Positions 17,239 through 28,600 of a stretch of DNA of 64,000 bases are shown here, one piece after another. The notes beneath the pieces are model-generated. The model made no database searches. It saw only the letters and a program-made list of their open reading frames with translations, and was not told the DNA's origin. This DNA is from Mesorhizobium sp. J428 (lineage in GTDB: Bacteria; Pseudomonadota; Alphaproteobacteria; Rhizobiales; Rhizobiaceae). The position numbers were made by a program, and so were the translations under genes. The stretch's first letter is position 1. Each line of letters begins with the position of its first letter. The stretch lies in NCBI RefSeq assembly GCF_024699925.1, contig NZ_JAJOMX010000001.1:5184001-5248000 (forward strand), given 5' to 3'.

Positions 17239-17403
17239 ATGGCGTTCTTCACCGAACTGTTTTCGCGACCCCGCCCGCAGGAAACGGCGCGCTATCGCGC
17301 CGCGCTCGCGGTCCTCAATGCCATGAGCAACGCCGACAGGGCCGACATCAACATCAAGCCGGCCGACTTCCCGCGCATCGCGCGCGAGATGTCGATGCGC
17401 TGA
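17239..17403 (+). CDS. Small DUF1127-like protein (54 aa)
   Basis: An ATG at 17239 with GGAG about 8 nt upstream opens a 54-residue frame ending TGA 17401-17403. The product begins MAFFTELFSRPRPQETARYR and ends NIKPADFPRIAREMSMR. The arrangement, a basic Arg-rich start, then an ALNAMSNADRADINI helix-turn pattern and a final DFPRIA segment, fits the DUF1127 family of small rhizobial proteins, whose members affect RNA and phosphate or stress physiology. The residues are polar and amphipathic, and codon bias is like the neighbours. Identification is by pattern only. Confidence 0.65.
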   Translation: MAFFTELFSRPRPQETARYRAALAVLNAMSNADRADINIKPADFPRIAREMSMR

Positions 17404-17427
17404 CGGACAAGCTTTGCGGCCGCGGGA

Positions 17428-17934
17428 TCAGCCGCGGCCGAAGAAATCCGCCTTGCCCAGCGGCACGCCCCCGTGCCGCAGGATGTCGTAGGCGGTCACG
17501 ACGTGAAAGTAGAAGTTCCCCATCGCATAGGCGAGCAGATACTGCTGGCCGGTGAAGGACATCTCCAGCTTGCCCGTCTTGATCGTGATCGGACGACCCT
17601 CCGAGCCGTCGATCTCCTCCGGCCGGTAGGACTTGAGATGGTCGCGCACCCTGTCGATCCGCGCCCTGAGTTCGGCGAAGCTCGTCTCCACATCTTCGAT
17701 CCTCAGGATATCTCGTCCGGCCAGCCGAGCCGGCGCGCCCTTGGCATGGTCGGTCGCGATCTGCACCTGCGCCTTCAGCGGAAGCATGTCGGGCGCAAGC
17801 CGCGTGGCAAGCAGTTCGGCGGGGTCGATCCCGTTTGCCGCGGCATGCGCCTCGCCCTTGGACAGGACATGCGACAGGTTCTTCAGCACACCCGAAAAGA
17901 CAGGCACCGACGCCTGGTACATCGAAATGGTCAT
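17428..17934 (-). CDS. DUF1993 family protein
   Basis: A 168-residue soluble protein of the DUF1993 family, a DinB-like four-helix fold of unknown function. Visible family segments are MTISMYQASVPVFSGVLKNL at the start, GRPITIKTGKLEMSFTGQQY, and the histidine-bearing NFYFHVVTAYDILRHGGVPL near the end. Start ATG 17934; longer in-frame starts upstream would read into Arg-rich noncoding sequence. It faces the DUF1127 gene tail to tail. Confidence 0.85.
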   Translation of the reverse strand: MTISMYQASVPVFSGVLKNLSHVLSKGEAHAAANGIDPAELLATRLAPDMLPLKAQVQIATDHAKGAPARLAGRDILRIEDVETSFAELRARIDRVRDHLKSYRPEEIDGSEGRPITIKTGKLEMSFTGQQYLLAYAMGNFYFHVVTAYDILRHGGVPLGKADFFGRG

Positions 17935-18062
17935 GGGATCTCCGCCTCTGGCGCCCGCGTCGCAGGCCACCGCAGCGATAGACACCGGCCCTTGCCGGCG
18001 CAAGCGCCGCGAGGCCGTCGCAATCGGTGGTATCATGCAGGCACACGGGATGGAGAAGACAG

Positions 18063-19085
18063 ATGCGATTCGTTGCCGCGACCCTCGCCCTTGCCGCCTG
18101 CACGCTGAGCGCGGGTATCTCGTTTGCCCAGGAAGAACCCTATCTTGACGACCGCTCCAGCCCACAGGCGCTGGTCAAGTCGCTCTACAACGCCATCAAC
18201 CGCAAGGAATATGCCCGCGCCTACAGCTATTTCTCGAACCCGCCCGCGCCGACGCTCGACGAATACGCCAGGGGCTACGCCGACACCGAAGGCGTGACGC
18301 TGGTGATTGGAACGCCTGGAGTGGAAGGCGCCGCCGGCAGCACCTTCTACTCCCTCCCAGTCGCGATTTCGGCCGCCGGCGCCAACGAGCAGGTGTTCGC
18401 CGGCTGCTACACGCTCAGGCTCGCCAACCCGCAGATCCAGGGCGATCCCTACAAGCCGCTGTCGATCGAAAAAGGCGCGCTGTCGCCGGTCTCCGGGCCG
18501 ATCGAGACCGCGCTGCCCGCCTCTTGCCCGGACGGCCCGCCTCTACCCCTCCAGAACGCGGTTCTCGAGCGCGCAAAAGCGAAATTCGTCGGGTCGCGCC
18601 TGGATTCCTGCCAGATCGAGGAAGGCAACGAGCCGCAGGCTTGGGACATTGAGTTCCACTACACCTATGACAGCCAGGACGAGCCCGCGCGCAAGTTCAA
18701 GCTGATGCGCTTCTACTGCGCGCGCGGCGCCTACAACGAGGTCCACGTCTACTACCTCGCCGACGACACGGGCGAACTGAACGAATTGCACTTTGCCCAG
18801 CCGGAACTCGACATCCGCTACGAGAATGACGATCACGAAGGCAAGGTAGAGAGCGTCAACGTGATCGGTTTCACCTCGGCCGGCAGCCTCGTCAACTCGG
18901 AGTTTGATCCGGACACAAAGACCATCTCCTCGTGGGCGAAATGGCGCGGCGTGGGCGACGCCTCTTCCGTCGGCAAGTGGATCTTCCGCAATGGCACGTT
19001 CACTCTCGTGCGGTTCGAGGTCGACGCCTCCTACGACGGCGAGGTCGAGCACCAGACGGTCGTCGACTACGACTCTGGCCCCTGA
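18063..19085 (+). CDS. Secreted DUF1176 family protein
   Basis: A 340-residue exported protein with a Sec signal (MRFVAATLALAACTLSAGIS, cleavage near SFAQ). The C-terminal half has the DUF1176 pattern, with LMRFYCARGAYNEVHVYYLA and KTISSWAKWRGVGDASSVGK. Four conserved cysteines (AGCYT, ASCPD, DSCQI, FYCAR) suggest two periplasmic disulfides. RBS GGAGAAGAC lies just before ATG 18063. Function unknown. It ends exactly where the convergent DUF1330 gene's stop begins. Confidence 0.8.
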   Translation: MRFVAATLALAACTLSAGISFAQEEPYLDDRSSPQALVKSLYNAINRKEYARAYSYFSNPPAPTLDEYARGYADTEGVTLVIGTPGVEGAAGSTFYSLPVAISAAGANEQVFAGCYTLRLANPQIQGDPYKPLSIEKGALSPVSGPIETALPASCPDGPPLPLQNAVLERAKAKFVGSRLDSCQIEEGNEPQAWDIEFHYTYDSQDEPARKFKLMRFYCARGAYNEVHVYYLADDTGELNELHFAQPELDIRYENDDHEGKVESVNVIGFTSAGSLVNSEFDPDTKTISSWAKWRGVGDASSVGKWIFRNGTFTLVRFEVDASYDGEVEHQTVVDYDSGP

Positions 19086-19505
19086 CTACTCGCCGAAGCC
19101 CGCGCCCGCGGGTTTCGGCGCAGTGCGGATCAGTCGCGAATCCTCCACCGCCGCCTGACGGTGGACAACGGCCTTCTGGTAGTCCGGATCCTTGACCATC
19201 TCGACGAAGGCCGCCGCCGACGGATATTCCGCGATGAAGCAGATGTCCCAGCGCTCCTCCTCCGGTCCGATCAGCATCAGCCGGATATCGCCGCTCCAGG
19301 CGATACGGCCGCCGACGCGGCGGAAGATCGGCCCGCTCTCGCGCCCATAGGCGGCATAGGCCTCGCGGCCGCTCGCCTCGCGCCCGTCCGGATAGGCGGC
19401 GCGCTCGCGCAGCCGCACCAGGTTCAGCATATGCACCGGGCCGTCGTCCGGCAGCCGGCGGAATTCGCCGAACCTTTCGCGCGTCGGGTCTATATGGCCG
19501 CTCAT
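19086..19505 (-). CDS. DUF1330 family protein
   Basis: A 139-residue cytosolic protein of the DUF1330 ferredoxin-like (dimeric alpha+beta barrel) family. Family segments are PVHMLNLVRLRERAAYPDGR, then AYAAYGRESGPIFRRVGGRI and ICFIAEYPSAAAFVEMVKDP. AGGAGAAGAG precedes ATG 19505. It begins 8 bp after the stop of the upstream alpha/beta hydrolase, so the two form an operon. No catalytic residue is established for the family. Confidence 0.88.
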   Translation of the reverse strand: MSGHIDPTRERFGEFRRLPDDGPVHMLNLVRLRERAAYPDGREASGREAYAAYGRESGPIFRRVGGRIAWSGDIRLMLIGPEEERWDICFIAEYPSAAAFVEMVKDPDYQKAVVHRQAAVEDSRLIRTAPKPAGAGFGE

Positions 19506-19513
19506 CTCTTCTC

Positions 19514-20383
19514 CTATCGCGCCAGCATCCAGTTGAGCACGTCACGCCAGTCCGTCATGCGGATCGGCGTCCCGTGGGTGCCCGTCTCGAAGCGCACGAG
19601 ACGGACGGGATAGTTCGCGCCTTTGAGGCGCTTGTACATCGCCTCCTGCGTGTCGACCGGAAACACGGCGTCCTTGCTGCCCTGCCCAAAATACAGCGGT
19701 ACCTTGCGCTTGTAGGCGGCACTCCTGGCGAAATCGTCGGAGGTGAACGAACCGAGCATCATCAATCCGGCAAGCCTGCCGGCGATCGCCGGATCGTCCG
19801 CGAGCCCCCAGCAGATCGCGCCACCCATCGACCCGCAGGCGACGACGATCGGCGCCCCGGGCGAGCGGCCCGCATAATGGTCGAGCAGCGCCGCCATCTC
19901 CTTCACCCCCTTCGGGCCGAACTCCGAGAAGTCCGGCGAGAGATAGAGCCCGCCATTCTCCCACATCAGGTTCTTGATGCGGTTGAAATTGCCGCCGAAG
20001 GTGAAGTCGTCCACGCCCTGCTTTCGGCTGCCACCCTGCCCATGGACGTAGACGACGATCGCCGACGCTCCCTCCGCATTGCCGACCGCGAAATGGCGGA
20101 TGTCACCCTGCGCGGTCTTCAGCGACAGGTCCTTCTGCGCACTGCGCACCGACAGGCGCACATATTTCCCCTTCACCCGCCGCTCCGGCACCTCGTCGCG
20201 TTCATTGATGTCGCGCAGTTCGCGGTAGTCGACCACCAGCCGGCTCCCGCCGTCCTCCCGTGCAATCAGTCCGGGATAGGCAAACAGCTCGTCCTTGAAC
20301 GGCTTCAGCGTCAGGGCTGTCGCACCTGGAACAAACGAAAAGACAAGGGTGGCAGTCAGCGCCGCGACGAAAGGAATCCGCAT
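19514..20383 (-). CDS. Exported alpha/beta hydrolase
   Basis: A 289-residue protein with a Sec signal (MRIPFVAALTATLVFSFVPG, cleavage after ATA). The fold is an alpha/beta hydrolase: oxyanion VYVHGQGGSRKQG, nucleophile Ser in VACGSMGGAICWG, acid in GQGSKDAVFPV and a late His in ETGTHGTPIR. It would act in the periplasm on an ester or lipid. First gene of a unit with DUF1330. Substrate not predictable. Confidence 0.82.
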   Translation of the reverse strand: MRIPFVAALTATLVFSFVPGATALTLKPFKDELFAYPGLIAREDGGSRLVVDYRELRDINERDEVPERRVKGKYVRLSVRSAQKDLSLKTAQGDIRHFAVGNAEGASAIVVYVHGQGGSRKQGVDDFTFGGNFNRIKNLMWENGGLYLSPDFSEFGPKGVKEMAALLDHYAGRSPGAPIVVACGSMGGAICWGLADDPAIAGRLAGLMMLGSFTSDDFARSAAYKRKVPLYFGQGSKDAVFPVDTQEAMYKRLKGANYPVRLVRFETGTHGTPIRMTDWRDVLNWMLAR

Positions 20384-20530
20384 GCGGCGAGCCTAAAGCC
20401 TTTCCCCACTGGAAGAAATCGTCTTCGGGCCGGAAAGTGCGGCCAGGCTTTCCCCAGGACAAGTCCGGCCCTCTCTCGACTCGGTCGCACCTTTCTGTTT
20501 CGCTCGCGACTCCCAGTGGAGGGAAATGAC

Positions 20531-20785
20531 ATGGGTATCGAAAGTCTTCTCGTCTTCATCATCGTGGGTGCGATCGCAGGCTGGCTCGCCGGCCTGATCG
20601 TCAAGGGCTACGGCTTCGGCCTGCTCGGCAACATCGTGGTCGGCATCGTCGGCGCGCTGGTCGCCGGCTTCATCCTGCCGCGCCTCGGGCTTGCCATCGG
20701 CGGGGGAATCCTTGCCGCCATCATCAACGCCACCATCGGCGCGGTGATCCTCCTCGTCCTGATCCGGCTCATCAAGAGCGCCTGA
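20531..20785 (+). CDS. GlsB/YeaQ/YmgE family stress-response membrane protein
   Basis: An 84-residue hydrophobic protein with three transmembrane helices and the glycine-rich pattern of the transglycosylase-associated family: IVGAIAGWLAGLIVKGYGFG, LLGNIVVGIVGALVAGFILP, then an isoleucine-rich last helix. GGAGGG precedes ATG 20531. Members are induced by stress in many bacteria, and molecular function is not settled. A 9-bp perfect hairpin follows the stop by 15 bp. Confidence 0.92.
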   Translation: MGIESLLVFIIVGAIAGWLAGLIVKGYGFGLLGNIVVGIVGALVAGFILPRLGLAIGGGILAAIINATIGAVILLVLIRLIKSA

Positions 20786-20799
20786 CCTGGATCGATGCG

Positions 20800-20824
20800 G
20801 GAGCCGGCGCAGCCCGCCGGCTCC
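20800..20824 (+). terminator. Hairpin after the GlsB-like gene
   Basis: GGAGCCGGC at 20800-20808 pairs perfectly with GCCGGCTCC at 20816-20824 around a 7-nt loop. It lies 15 bp past the stop. There is no T-run after it, so it is a weak candidate for intrinsic termination and could instead stabilise the transcript's 3' end. Confidence 0.5.
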
Positions 20825-20949
20825 TGCCCTCGGGTCGCTAGCCCAACGACCCGTCTGTTGTTGCCTCTTGAACATTCCCATCGTGCCATGGAAGATTGCA
20901 GTTGTATGGCATGACAGCCGCGACCGCGGTCGCGCGAAGGGCATCGGCA

Positions 20950-22216
20950 ATGACGCACGGGGGAAACACAACAGCGGATGAACTCTCGGCGGAGCGCGCC
21001 GTGCGGCTCGATCCCGGCAATTTCGCCGATTTCGCGCGCGGCCTGCCCGCCAAGGCGCGGATGGTGCTGCAGGCCGCCATGTCGCTGCCCTTCGGCTCGC
21101 TGGTCGCGCGCCTTCCCGACGGTCGCACGGTCAGCGTCGGCGGCAACGCGCCCGGGCCGGACGCGAAGGTGATCCTGAAGAACTGGCGGCTGCCGTCGCG
21201 CGCCTTTTCCGGCGGCACGATCGGCGTGGCCGAATCCTACATGGACGGCGACTGGGAAAGCCCCGACGTCACCACCTTCCTCGAACTCTTCGTGGTCAAC
21301 CAGGAGGCGGGCGAGAAGGTCGCCGGCGGCGCCAACTGGCTCATCATGACGATCCAGCGCATCCGCCACTGGTTCAACGACAACACCAGGTCCGGCTCCA
21401 AGCGCAACATCTCGGCCCATTACGACCTCGGCAACGAGTTCTATTCGAAGTGGCTCGATCCGAGCATGACCTACTCCTCGGCGCTCTACGACACCGGCGC
21501 CAATGACCTCGAATCCGCCCAGGCCGCGAAGTTACCGGGCGCTTGCCCGCGACACCGGCATCGGACCCGACGACCATGTGCTGGAGATCGGCTGCGGCTG
21601 GGGCGGCTTCGCAGAGTTCGCCGCCCGCGAGATCGGCTGCAAGGTCACTGGCCTGACGATCAGCCGCGAGCAGCTCGACTATGCCCGCGCCCGCATCCAG
21701 AAGGCGGGCCTTGCCGACAAGGTCGAGTTCAAGTTCCAGGACTATCGCGAGGAGACCGGTCGCTACGACCGCATCGCCTCGATCGAGATGTTCGAGGCGG
21801 TCGGCGAGAAATACTGGCCCGTCTTCTTCGGGAAGGTGAAGGAGTGCCTGAAGCCCGGCGGCACCGCCGGCATGCAGATCATCACCATCAACGAAGACGC
21901 CTTCAAGCTCTACCGCAAGCGCCCGGATTTCATCCAGCGCTACGTCTTCCCCGGCGGCATGCTGCCGACGCCGGCGATCTTGAAATCGATGGGCGCGCAG
22001 CACGGCCTGTCCTTTTTCCGCGAGCGTGTCTTCCCGCAGGACTACGCCCGGACGCTGGCCGAGTGGCGCGAGCGGTTCTGGCACTCCTGGGACCGCATCG
22101 TCCCGCTTGGCTTTGACGACCGCTTCAAGAAGCTTTGGGAGTTCTACCTGCACTATTGCGAAGCAGGCTTCCGCGCCGAATACATCGACGTGCGCCAGGT
22201 CGTCTATAAGGCCTGA
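20950..22216 (+). pseudogene. cfa: Cyclopropane-fatty-acyl-phospholipid synthase, frameshifted
   Basis: Two frames together give one class-I methyltransferase of about 420 residues that would put a methylene bridge into unsaturated membrane acyl chains using SAM. The first frame (ATG 20950) has the N-terminal region and the [20 protein letters not shown] motif; the second carries SAM motif [10 protein letters not shown], the substrate-side [10 protein letters not shown] and [10 protein letters not shown]. They join at about 21532: AAG TTA CCG is present where AAG TAC CGG is expected, that is, one extra T inside GAAGTTAC. Both halves are otherwise intact. As written, translation ends without the catalytic domain. 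The same octamer marks the ilvA break. Confidence 0.88.
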
Positions 22217-22610
22217 CCCCGTATTTCATCCGGTTCGAACCTGCGCCGACAGACACCGCGCGAGGCGGACGTCGTCACGTGCACAGCATGGATGCGACAG
22301 CCTGCGATTGAAGTAAAGTCTCGTTCGATCGCAAGCGGATAAGTTCTCATCCGGCTCCCGTCCTTGCTTTCCCTCAAAAATTTTCAACGATTCTTCAAAT
22401 TCTGCAGAAAAACCAAATTCTGCCTGCAGATGTGAAGCGATCCACATCCGGAAAGTCCACGGCGTCTTATATTTCTTCTCGACAAAAGGAGATCTGCAAA
22501 CATTCACTTGCACGTCATCTTTTGTCTTACAAAAATACTTCATCGTGAATTTGGCATACAATCGAAAGAATGGGGCATGTGAAATGATCTGAACAACAGG
22601 AGATATTCAC
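22217..22610. other. AT-rich intergenic region
   Basis: This 394-bp gap between cfa and a secreted-protein gene is clearly AT-richer than its surroundings, with A/T runs such as TCAAAAATTTTCAACGATTC. A 111-codon open frame on the minus strand (22226-22561) has no ribosome site and no recognisable domain, so I do not call it. The region probably holds the promoter and leader of the gene at 22611. No hairpin with a T-run was seen. Confidence 0.6.
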
Positions 22611-23174
22611 ATGAGAAAGACCTCACTCCTCATCGGGCTCGCAGCCTCTCTCGTTTCTGCGAATCCCGGACACTCGGCCTCCCTGATCTGGGACACCGGC
22701 GTCGACACCTGTACCGCTCTGAACTGCGGCGCCATCCTCATGGGCGGCACAGTGCTCAACGCGGTCAATGCCTCGACCGCGCGCTGGGACATCGCCGTCT
22801 ACGCAGCCGCCGGCGAATGCCTGCGTCTGGACGAGACGGCCATGTTCGGCGCTGGCGCTGACGACGAAATGGTCGTCGTGGCTCCGAACGGCACCGTCTA
22901 CCGCAACGACGACTTCGGCTCGCTGCGTCCGCGCGTCGTGGTCAACCCGACCCCGTCGTCGGGCTGGTACTACGTCTCGATCGCCAAGTTCACCGGTGCG
23001 GCCGCGCCGGAGCACGACATCCACTTCCGCTATGGTCGCTATGTGAGAAGCACGACGAATCCGAACTGCGCCTCGCCGACGGCGGGACAACTCGGCCAGC
23101 AGTCGACCTTCGGCAAGGGTCCAGCCACGACCGAAGTCACGCCTCCCGCGGCACCTTCGGGCGGTTCCCGCTGA
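22611..23174 (+). CDS. Secreted protein, PPC-like beta-sandwich, unknown function
   Basis: A 187-residue protein with a Sec signal (MRKTSLLIGLAASLVSANPG, cleavage near GHSA). The mature part recalls bacterial pre-peptidase C-terminal (PPC) modules: RWDIAVYAAAGECLRLDETA, GADDEMVVVAPNGTVYRND and GWYYVSIAKFTG. There are four Cys likely to pair (DTCTALNCG, GECLR, NPNCAS). The tail is Pro/Ser/Gly-rich and low-complexity. AGGAG is 8 nt before the ATG. A bidirectional terminator follows. Not a known enzyme; perhaps an extracellular or surface protein. Confidence 0.65.
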   Translation: MRKTSLLIGLAASLVSANPGHSASLIWDTGVDTCTALNCGAILMGGTVLNAVNASTARWDIAVYAAAGECLRLDETAMFGAGADDEMVVVAPNGTVYRNDDFGSLRPRVVVNPTPSSGWYYVSIAKFTGAAAPEHDIHFRYGRYVRSTTNPNCASPTAGQLGQQSTFGKGPATTEVTPPAAPSGGSR

Positions 23175-23249
23175 ACGAGGCCGCTGACGGCCGGAGACGA
23201 TGGTTTCCTCGTCCTTCTCCGGCCTTCGGGCAGTCGTTCTGAAAGAAGA

Positions 23250-23274
23250 AAGCCCGGGCGACATGCCCGGGCTT
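23250..23274. terminator. Bidirectional intrinsic terminator
   Basis: AAGCCCGGGC (23250-23259) and GCCCGGGCTT (23265-23274) form a perfect 10-bp stem with a 5-nt loop. On the plus strand it is followed by TT. On the minus strand the stem is followed by TCTTCTTTC. It lies between two convergent genes and can serve both. Confidence 0.85.
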
Positions 23275-23297
23275 TCCAGTCGCCAATACCGATCGGC

Positions 23298-25277
<1,980 letters not shown>

Positions 25278-25609
25278 TTCTCTCTCCTGTAAACGTCGAG
25301 GAAGGCGCGGCGGAAGATCGAGATCCGAGTGTCGCGCCACTGCTTGCCTCTGTCCAGCATCAAGGTGACAGGCCGATGAACATTCGCCGGCAAAAGTTTC
25401 CGTCCTGACCGGCAGCATCGCGGCCGTCGGCGCGACGAGAATCGGCTCTTGGCCGGCCAGCCCACAAACCGGACCGTTTGACTAAACTTTAGGCAATTGC
25501 ATAAAACAACCCATTGTTTTCAAATGAGATTCCACGATCTAAGCGGGTGTGAGTACACGCAAGTTTAATCAACTTCTGCTGAAGTCCCCATAAGGGCATA
25601 GGGGGCAGC
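25278..25609. other. Divergent intergenic region between cpdB and the Amt fusion gene
   Basis: A 332-bp gap with no convincing gene. The half nearest the ammonium-transporter gene, from about 25478, is AT-rich, whereas the cpdB side is GC-rich. It must hold both promoters. I looked for a sigma-54 element (GG, 10 nt, GC) expected of a nitrogen-controlled gene and did not find one. Confidence 0.6.
25478..25507 (+). promoter_or_regulatory. Candidate sigma-70 promoter of the Amt fusion gene
   Basis: TTGACT at 25478-25483 and TAAAAC at 25502-25507 are 18 bp apart, giving five and four matches to the -35 and -10 consensus. A start near 25514 would leave a leader of about 95 nt before ATG 25610. 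The call rests only on sequence match in an AT-rich stretch. Confidence 0.4.
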
Positions 25610-28600
25610 ATGACGCGCATCTTGCGACAGCGCGGCGTTTGGATCCTGATCGCCGCCGGTCTGGCGGCGGGCAGCGCTCCGCCGCACGCGGCGGCCGCCG
25701 AATTGTCGATTGAAACCTTGAAACGCGATCTCGACATGAGCTGGACGCTGCTCGCGGCCGGCCTCGTGCTGATGATGCAGGTCGGCTTCCTGCTGCTCGA
25801 AGCCGGCATGGTCCGGTCGAAGAATTCGATCAACGTCGCACAGAAGAATCTCCTCGACATGGTGTTTGCCATCGTGGCCTTCGGCGCGGTCGGCTTCATG
25901 CTGGCCTTCGCGCCGAGCCGCGGCCTGCCTTTCGGTTTCGACGCCGGCTATCTGATGGTGTCCAACCTCGGTTCCTGGCAGACGGCCTTCTTCGTCTTCC
26001 AGGTCATGTTCTGCGGTACCGCGGCGACCATCGTCTCCGGCGCGGTCGCCGAACGGATGCGGCTTTTCGCCTATGTTCTCGGCTCGATCTTCATCGCACT
26101 CTTCATCTATCCCGTCTTCGTCCACTGGGCCTGGGGCGCCGCTCTGCAGCCGAGCGAAAGCGCGTTCCTCGGCAATATGGGCTTTATCGATTTCGCCGGC
26201 TCGACGGTCGTTCACGGCACTGGCGCCTGGGTCTCGCTCGCTGCCTGCTGGATCATGGGTGCGCGCGAAGGCCGCTACGATGCGAATGGCGATCCGGTCC
26301 GCATCGCCGGCCACAATCCGGTGCTGACCACGGCCGGTGCCATGATCCTCTTCGTCGGCTGGATTGGGTTCAACGGCGGCTCGACGGTCGGGGCTAGCCC
26401 CGACATCGCGCACATCATCGCCAACACAGTGATCGCCGCGGGCACGGGCGGCACCGCCGGCTACCTCCTCGGCTGGCACCAGGATGGCGTCGTCTATCCC
26501 GAGAAAGCGGTCTGCGGCATGCTCGGCGGGCTGGTGGCGATCACCGCCGGCTGCATGGTGCTCGGCCCGGTCGGCGCCTTCCTCGTAGGTATCGTCGGCG
26601 GCCTCGTCGCGATCTGGGGCAACGATGTCGTCGAGCGCGATCTCAAGATCGACGACGCCGTCGGCGCGATCGGCGTGCACGGCTTTGCCGGCGTTGCCGG
26701 CACGCTCGCCGTCGCACTCCTGGCGCCGGTCGAGAACCTCCCCGCCGGGGGCCGTTTCGCGCAGCTCGAAGTTCAGGCGACCGGCGTCGCCGTCAATTTC
26801 ATCTGGAGCTTCGGCGTCGCCGTCGTCTTCTTCTGGGCGCTCTCCCGCATCACCCGGCTGCGCGTCACCAGCGAGGAGGAACAGATCGGCCTGAACGAGG
26901 CGGAACACGGCACCCGCATGGGGATCGGCCATGTCGAGCAGGCGCTCGAAAAGCTGGTGCACGGCAAGGCCGATCTCACCATGCGCATCCCCTCTGTCCA
27001 GGGCGATGAATCCGAAACGTTGACACGCCTGTTCAACGGGCTGATGGACAGCATCCAGCGCGAGGAGCATGCGCGCGCGGAAACCCGGCGCATCGCGCGG
27101 GACGCGGTCGAGGCCGAACGCCTGTCTGCACTCGCCAACGCGACCTTCGAAGCGATCGTCATCCTGCAGGACGGCAGGATCGTCGACGGCAACGACAAGC
27201 TCGCCGAACTCTTCGGAACCAGCCTCGCGAAACTGAAAGGCCGCCAGCTCCTCGACCTGATCGCGCCCGACTGCGTCGGGGAGGTTCGCGAGGCCATGAC
27301 GCTGTCGGTCGTCGATCCGTACGAATGCGCGATCGTCGATATGGCGGGAACACGCATCCCCGTCGAGATGCGCGGCCGCGAAGTGACCTATCACGGCGCG
27401 AAGTCGCGCGTCGGCTGCATCGTCGACCTGCGCGAGCGCAAGAACGCCGAGGACCATATCAGGCACCTCGCGCTGCACGACACGCTGACCGGCCTGCCGA
27501 ACCGCGCGCTCTTCAACGAAAAGCTTGCCGCGGTGACCCGTTCCGGCAGAAGCGACCGCGGCAAGACGGCGCTTCTCCTGATCGACCTCGACCGGTTCAA
27601 GAACATCAACGACATTCACGGTCACCCCGCCGGCGACCGCGTCATCCAGATTTCGGCGCAGCGCCTTGCCGAATTGTCGCCCGACGGCTGTCTCGCGGCC
27701 CGCCTCGGCGGTGACGAGTTCGCGATCCTGTTCCCGGGTCTCGCCTTCGCCGCGCAGGCGGCCGATCTCGCCTTCCGGATCGTCTCGAGCCTCATCCTGC
27801 CGATCACGTTGGACGACGGCACCCAGGTCCGCGTCGGCGCCAGTGTCGGCGTGTCCGTCGCCGACAGCCCGAACGAGCTGGAACGGCTGGTCTCACGCAC
27901 CGACACCGCACTCTACCATGCCAAGCACATGGGCCGGAACACCTATTGCCTCTACGAGCCGGGAATGGACGCGCAACTGGAGAAGCGCCGCGCAATCGAA
28001 GGGGACCTCGCCGAAGCCCTCGAACGTGGCCAGTTCGACCTGCATTTCCAGCCGCGCATCTCCGTCGCCACTCGCCGGATCGTCTCCTACGAGGCGTTGG
28101 TGCGGTGGCACCATCCTGAAAAAGGCATGATCAGTCCGGCGGACTTCATCCCGATCGCCGAGCAGAACGGCAAGATCATTGCGATCGGCGAGTGGATATT
28201 GCGCGAGGCCTGCCGCCGCGCTCGTTCCGAACTCGGTGGCGCTCGGGTAAGCGTGAACGTCAGCCCGGTCCAGTTCCGCCAGCGCAACTTCGTCGAGGCG
28301 GTCGGCGCAGCCATCGCGGACACCGGCATCGATCCGACCATGCTGGAGCTGGAAATCACCGAAGGCGTGCTGATCGATGACGACAAGCGCGCGCATCGCC
28401 TTCTGAGCGAACTCAAGCGTCTGGGCGTCACCATCGCGCTCGATGATTTCGGCACGGGCTACTCGTCGCTGGGTTATCTAGGCCGCTTTCCCGTCGACAC
28501 GATCAAGATCGATCGTTCCTTCGTCCGTGACATGGCGAAGTCGGACACCGCCATGACGATCGTCCGCACGATCGCCGGCCTGGGCGATGGGCTGGGCATG

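Noticed and set aside
22226..22561. A 111-codon minus-strand frame in the AT-rich gap
   Set aside because: No ribosome site, no recognisable domain, and an atypical composition; it is more likely chance in AT-rich DNA.
25565..27625. A 686-codon open frame antisense to the Amt fusion gene, and similar long frames such as 32935-35859 and 42780-44468 on the minus strand
   Set aside because: High GC content keeps stop codons rare in the antisense frames. The translations are Arg/Ala/Asp-rich without domains, and they overlap well-supported genes.
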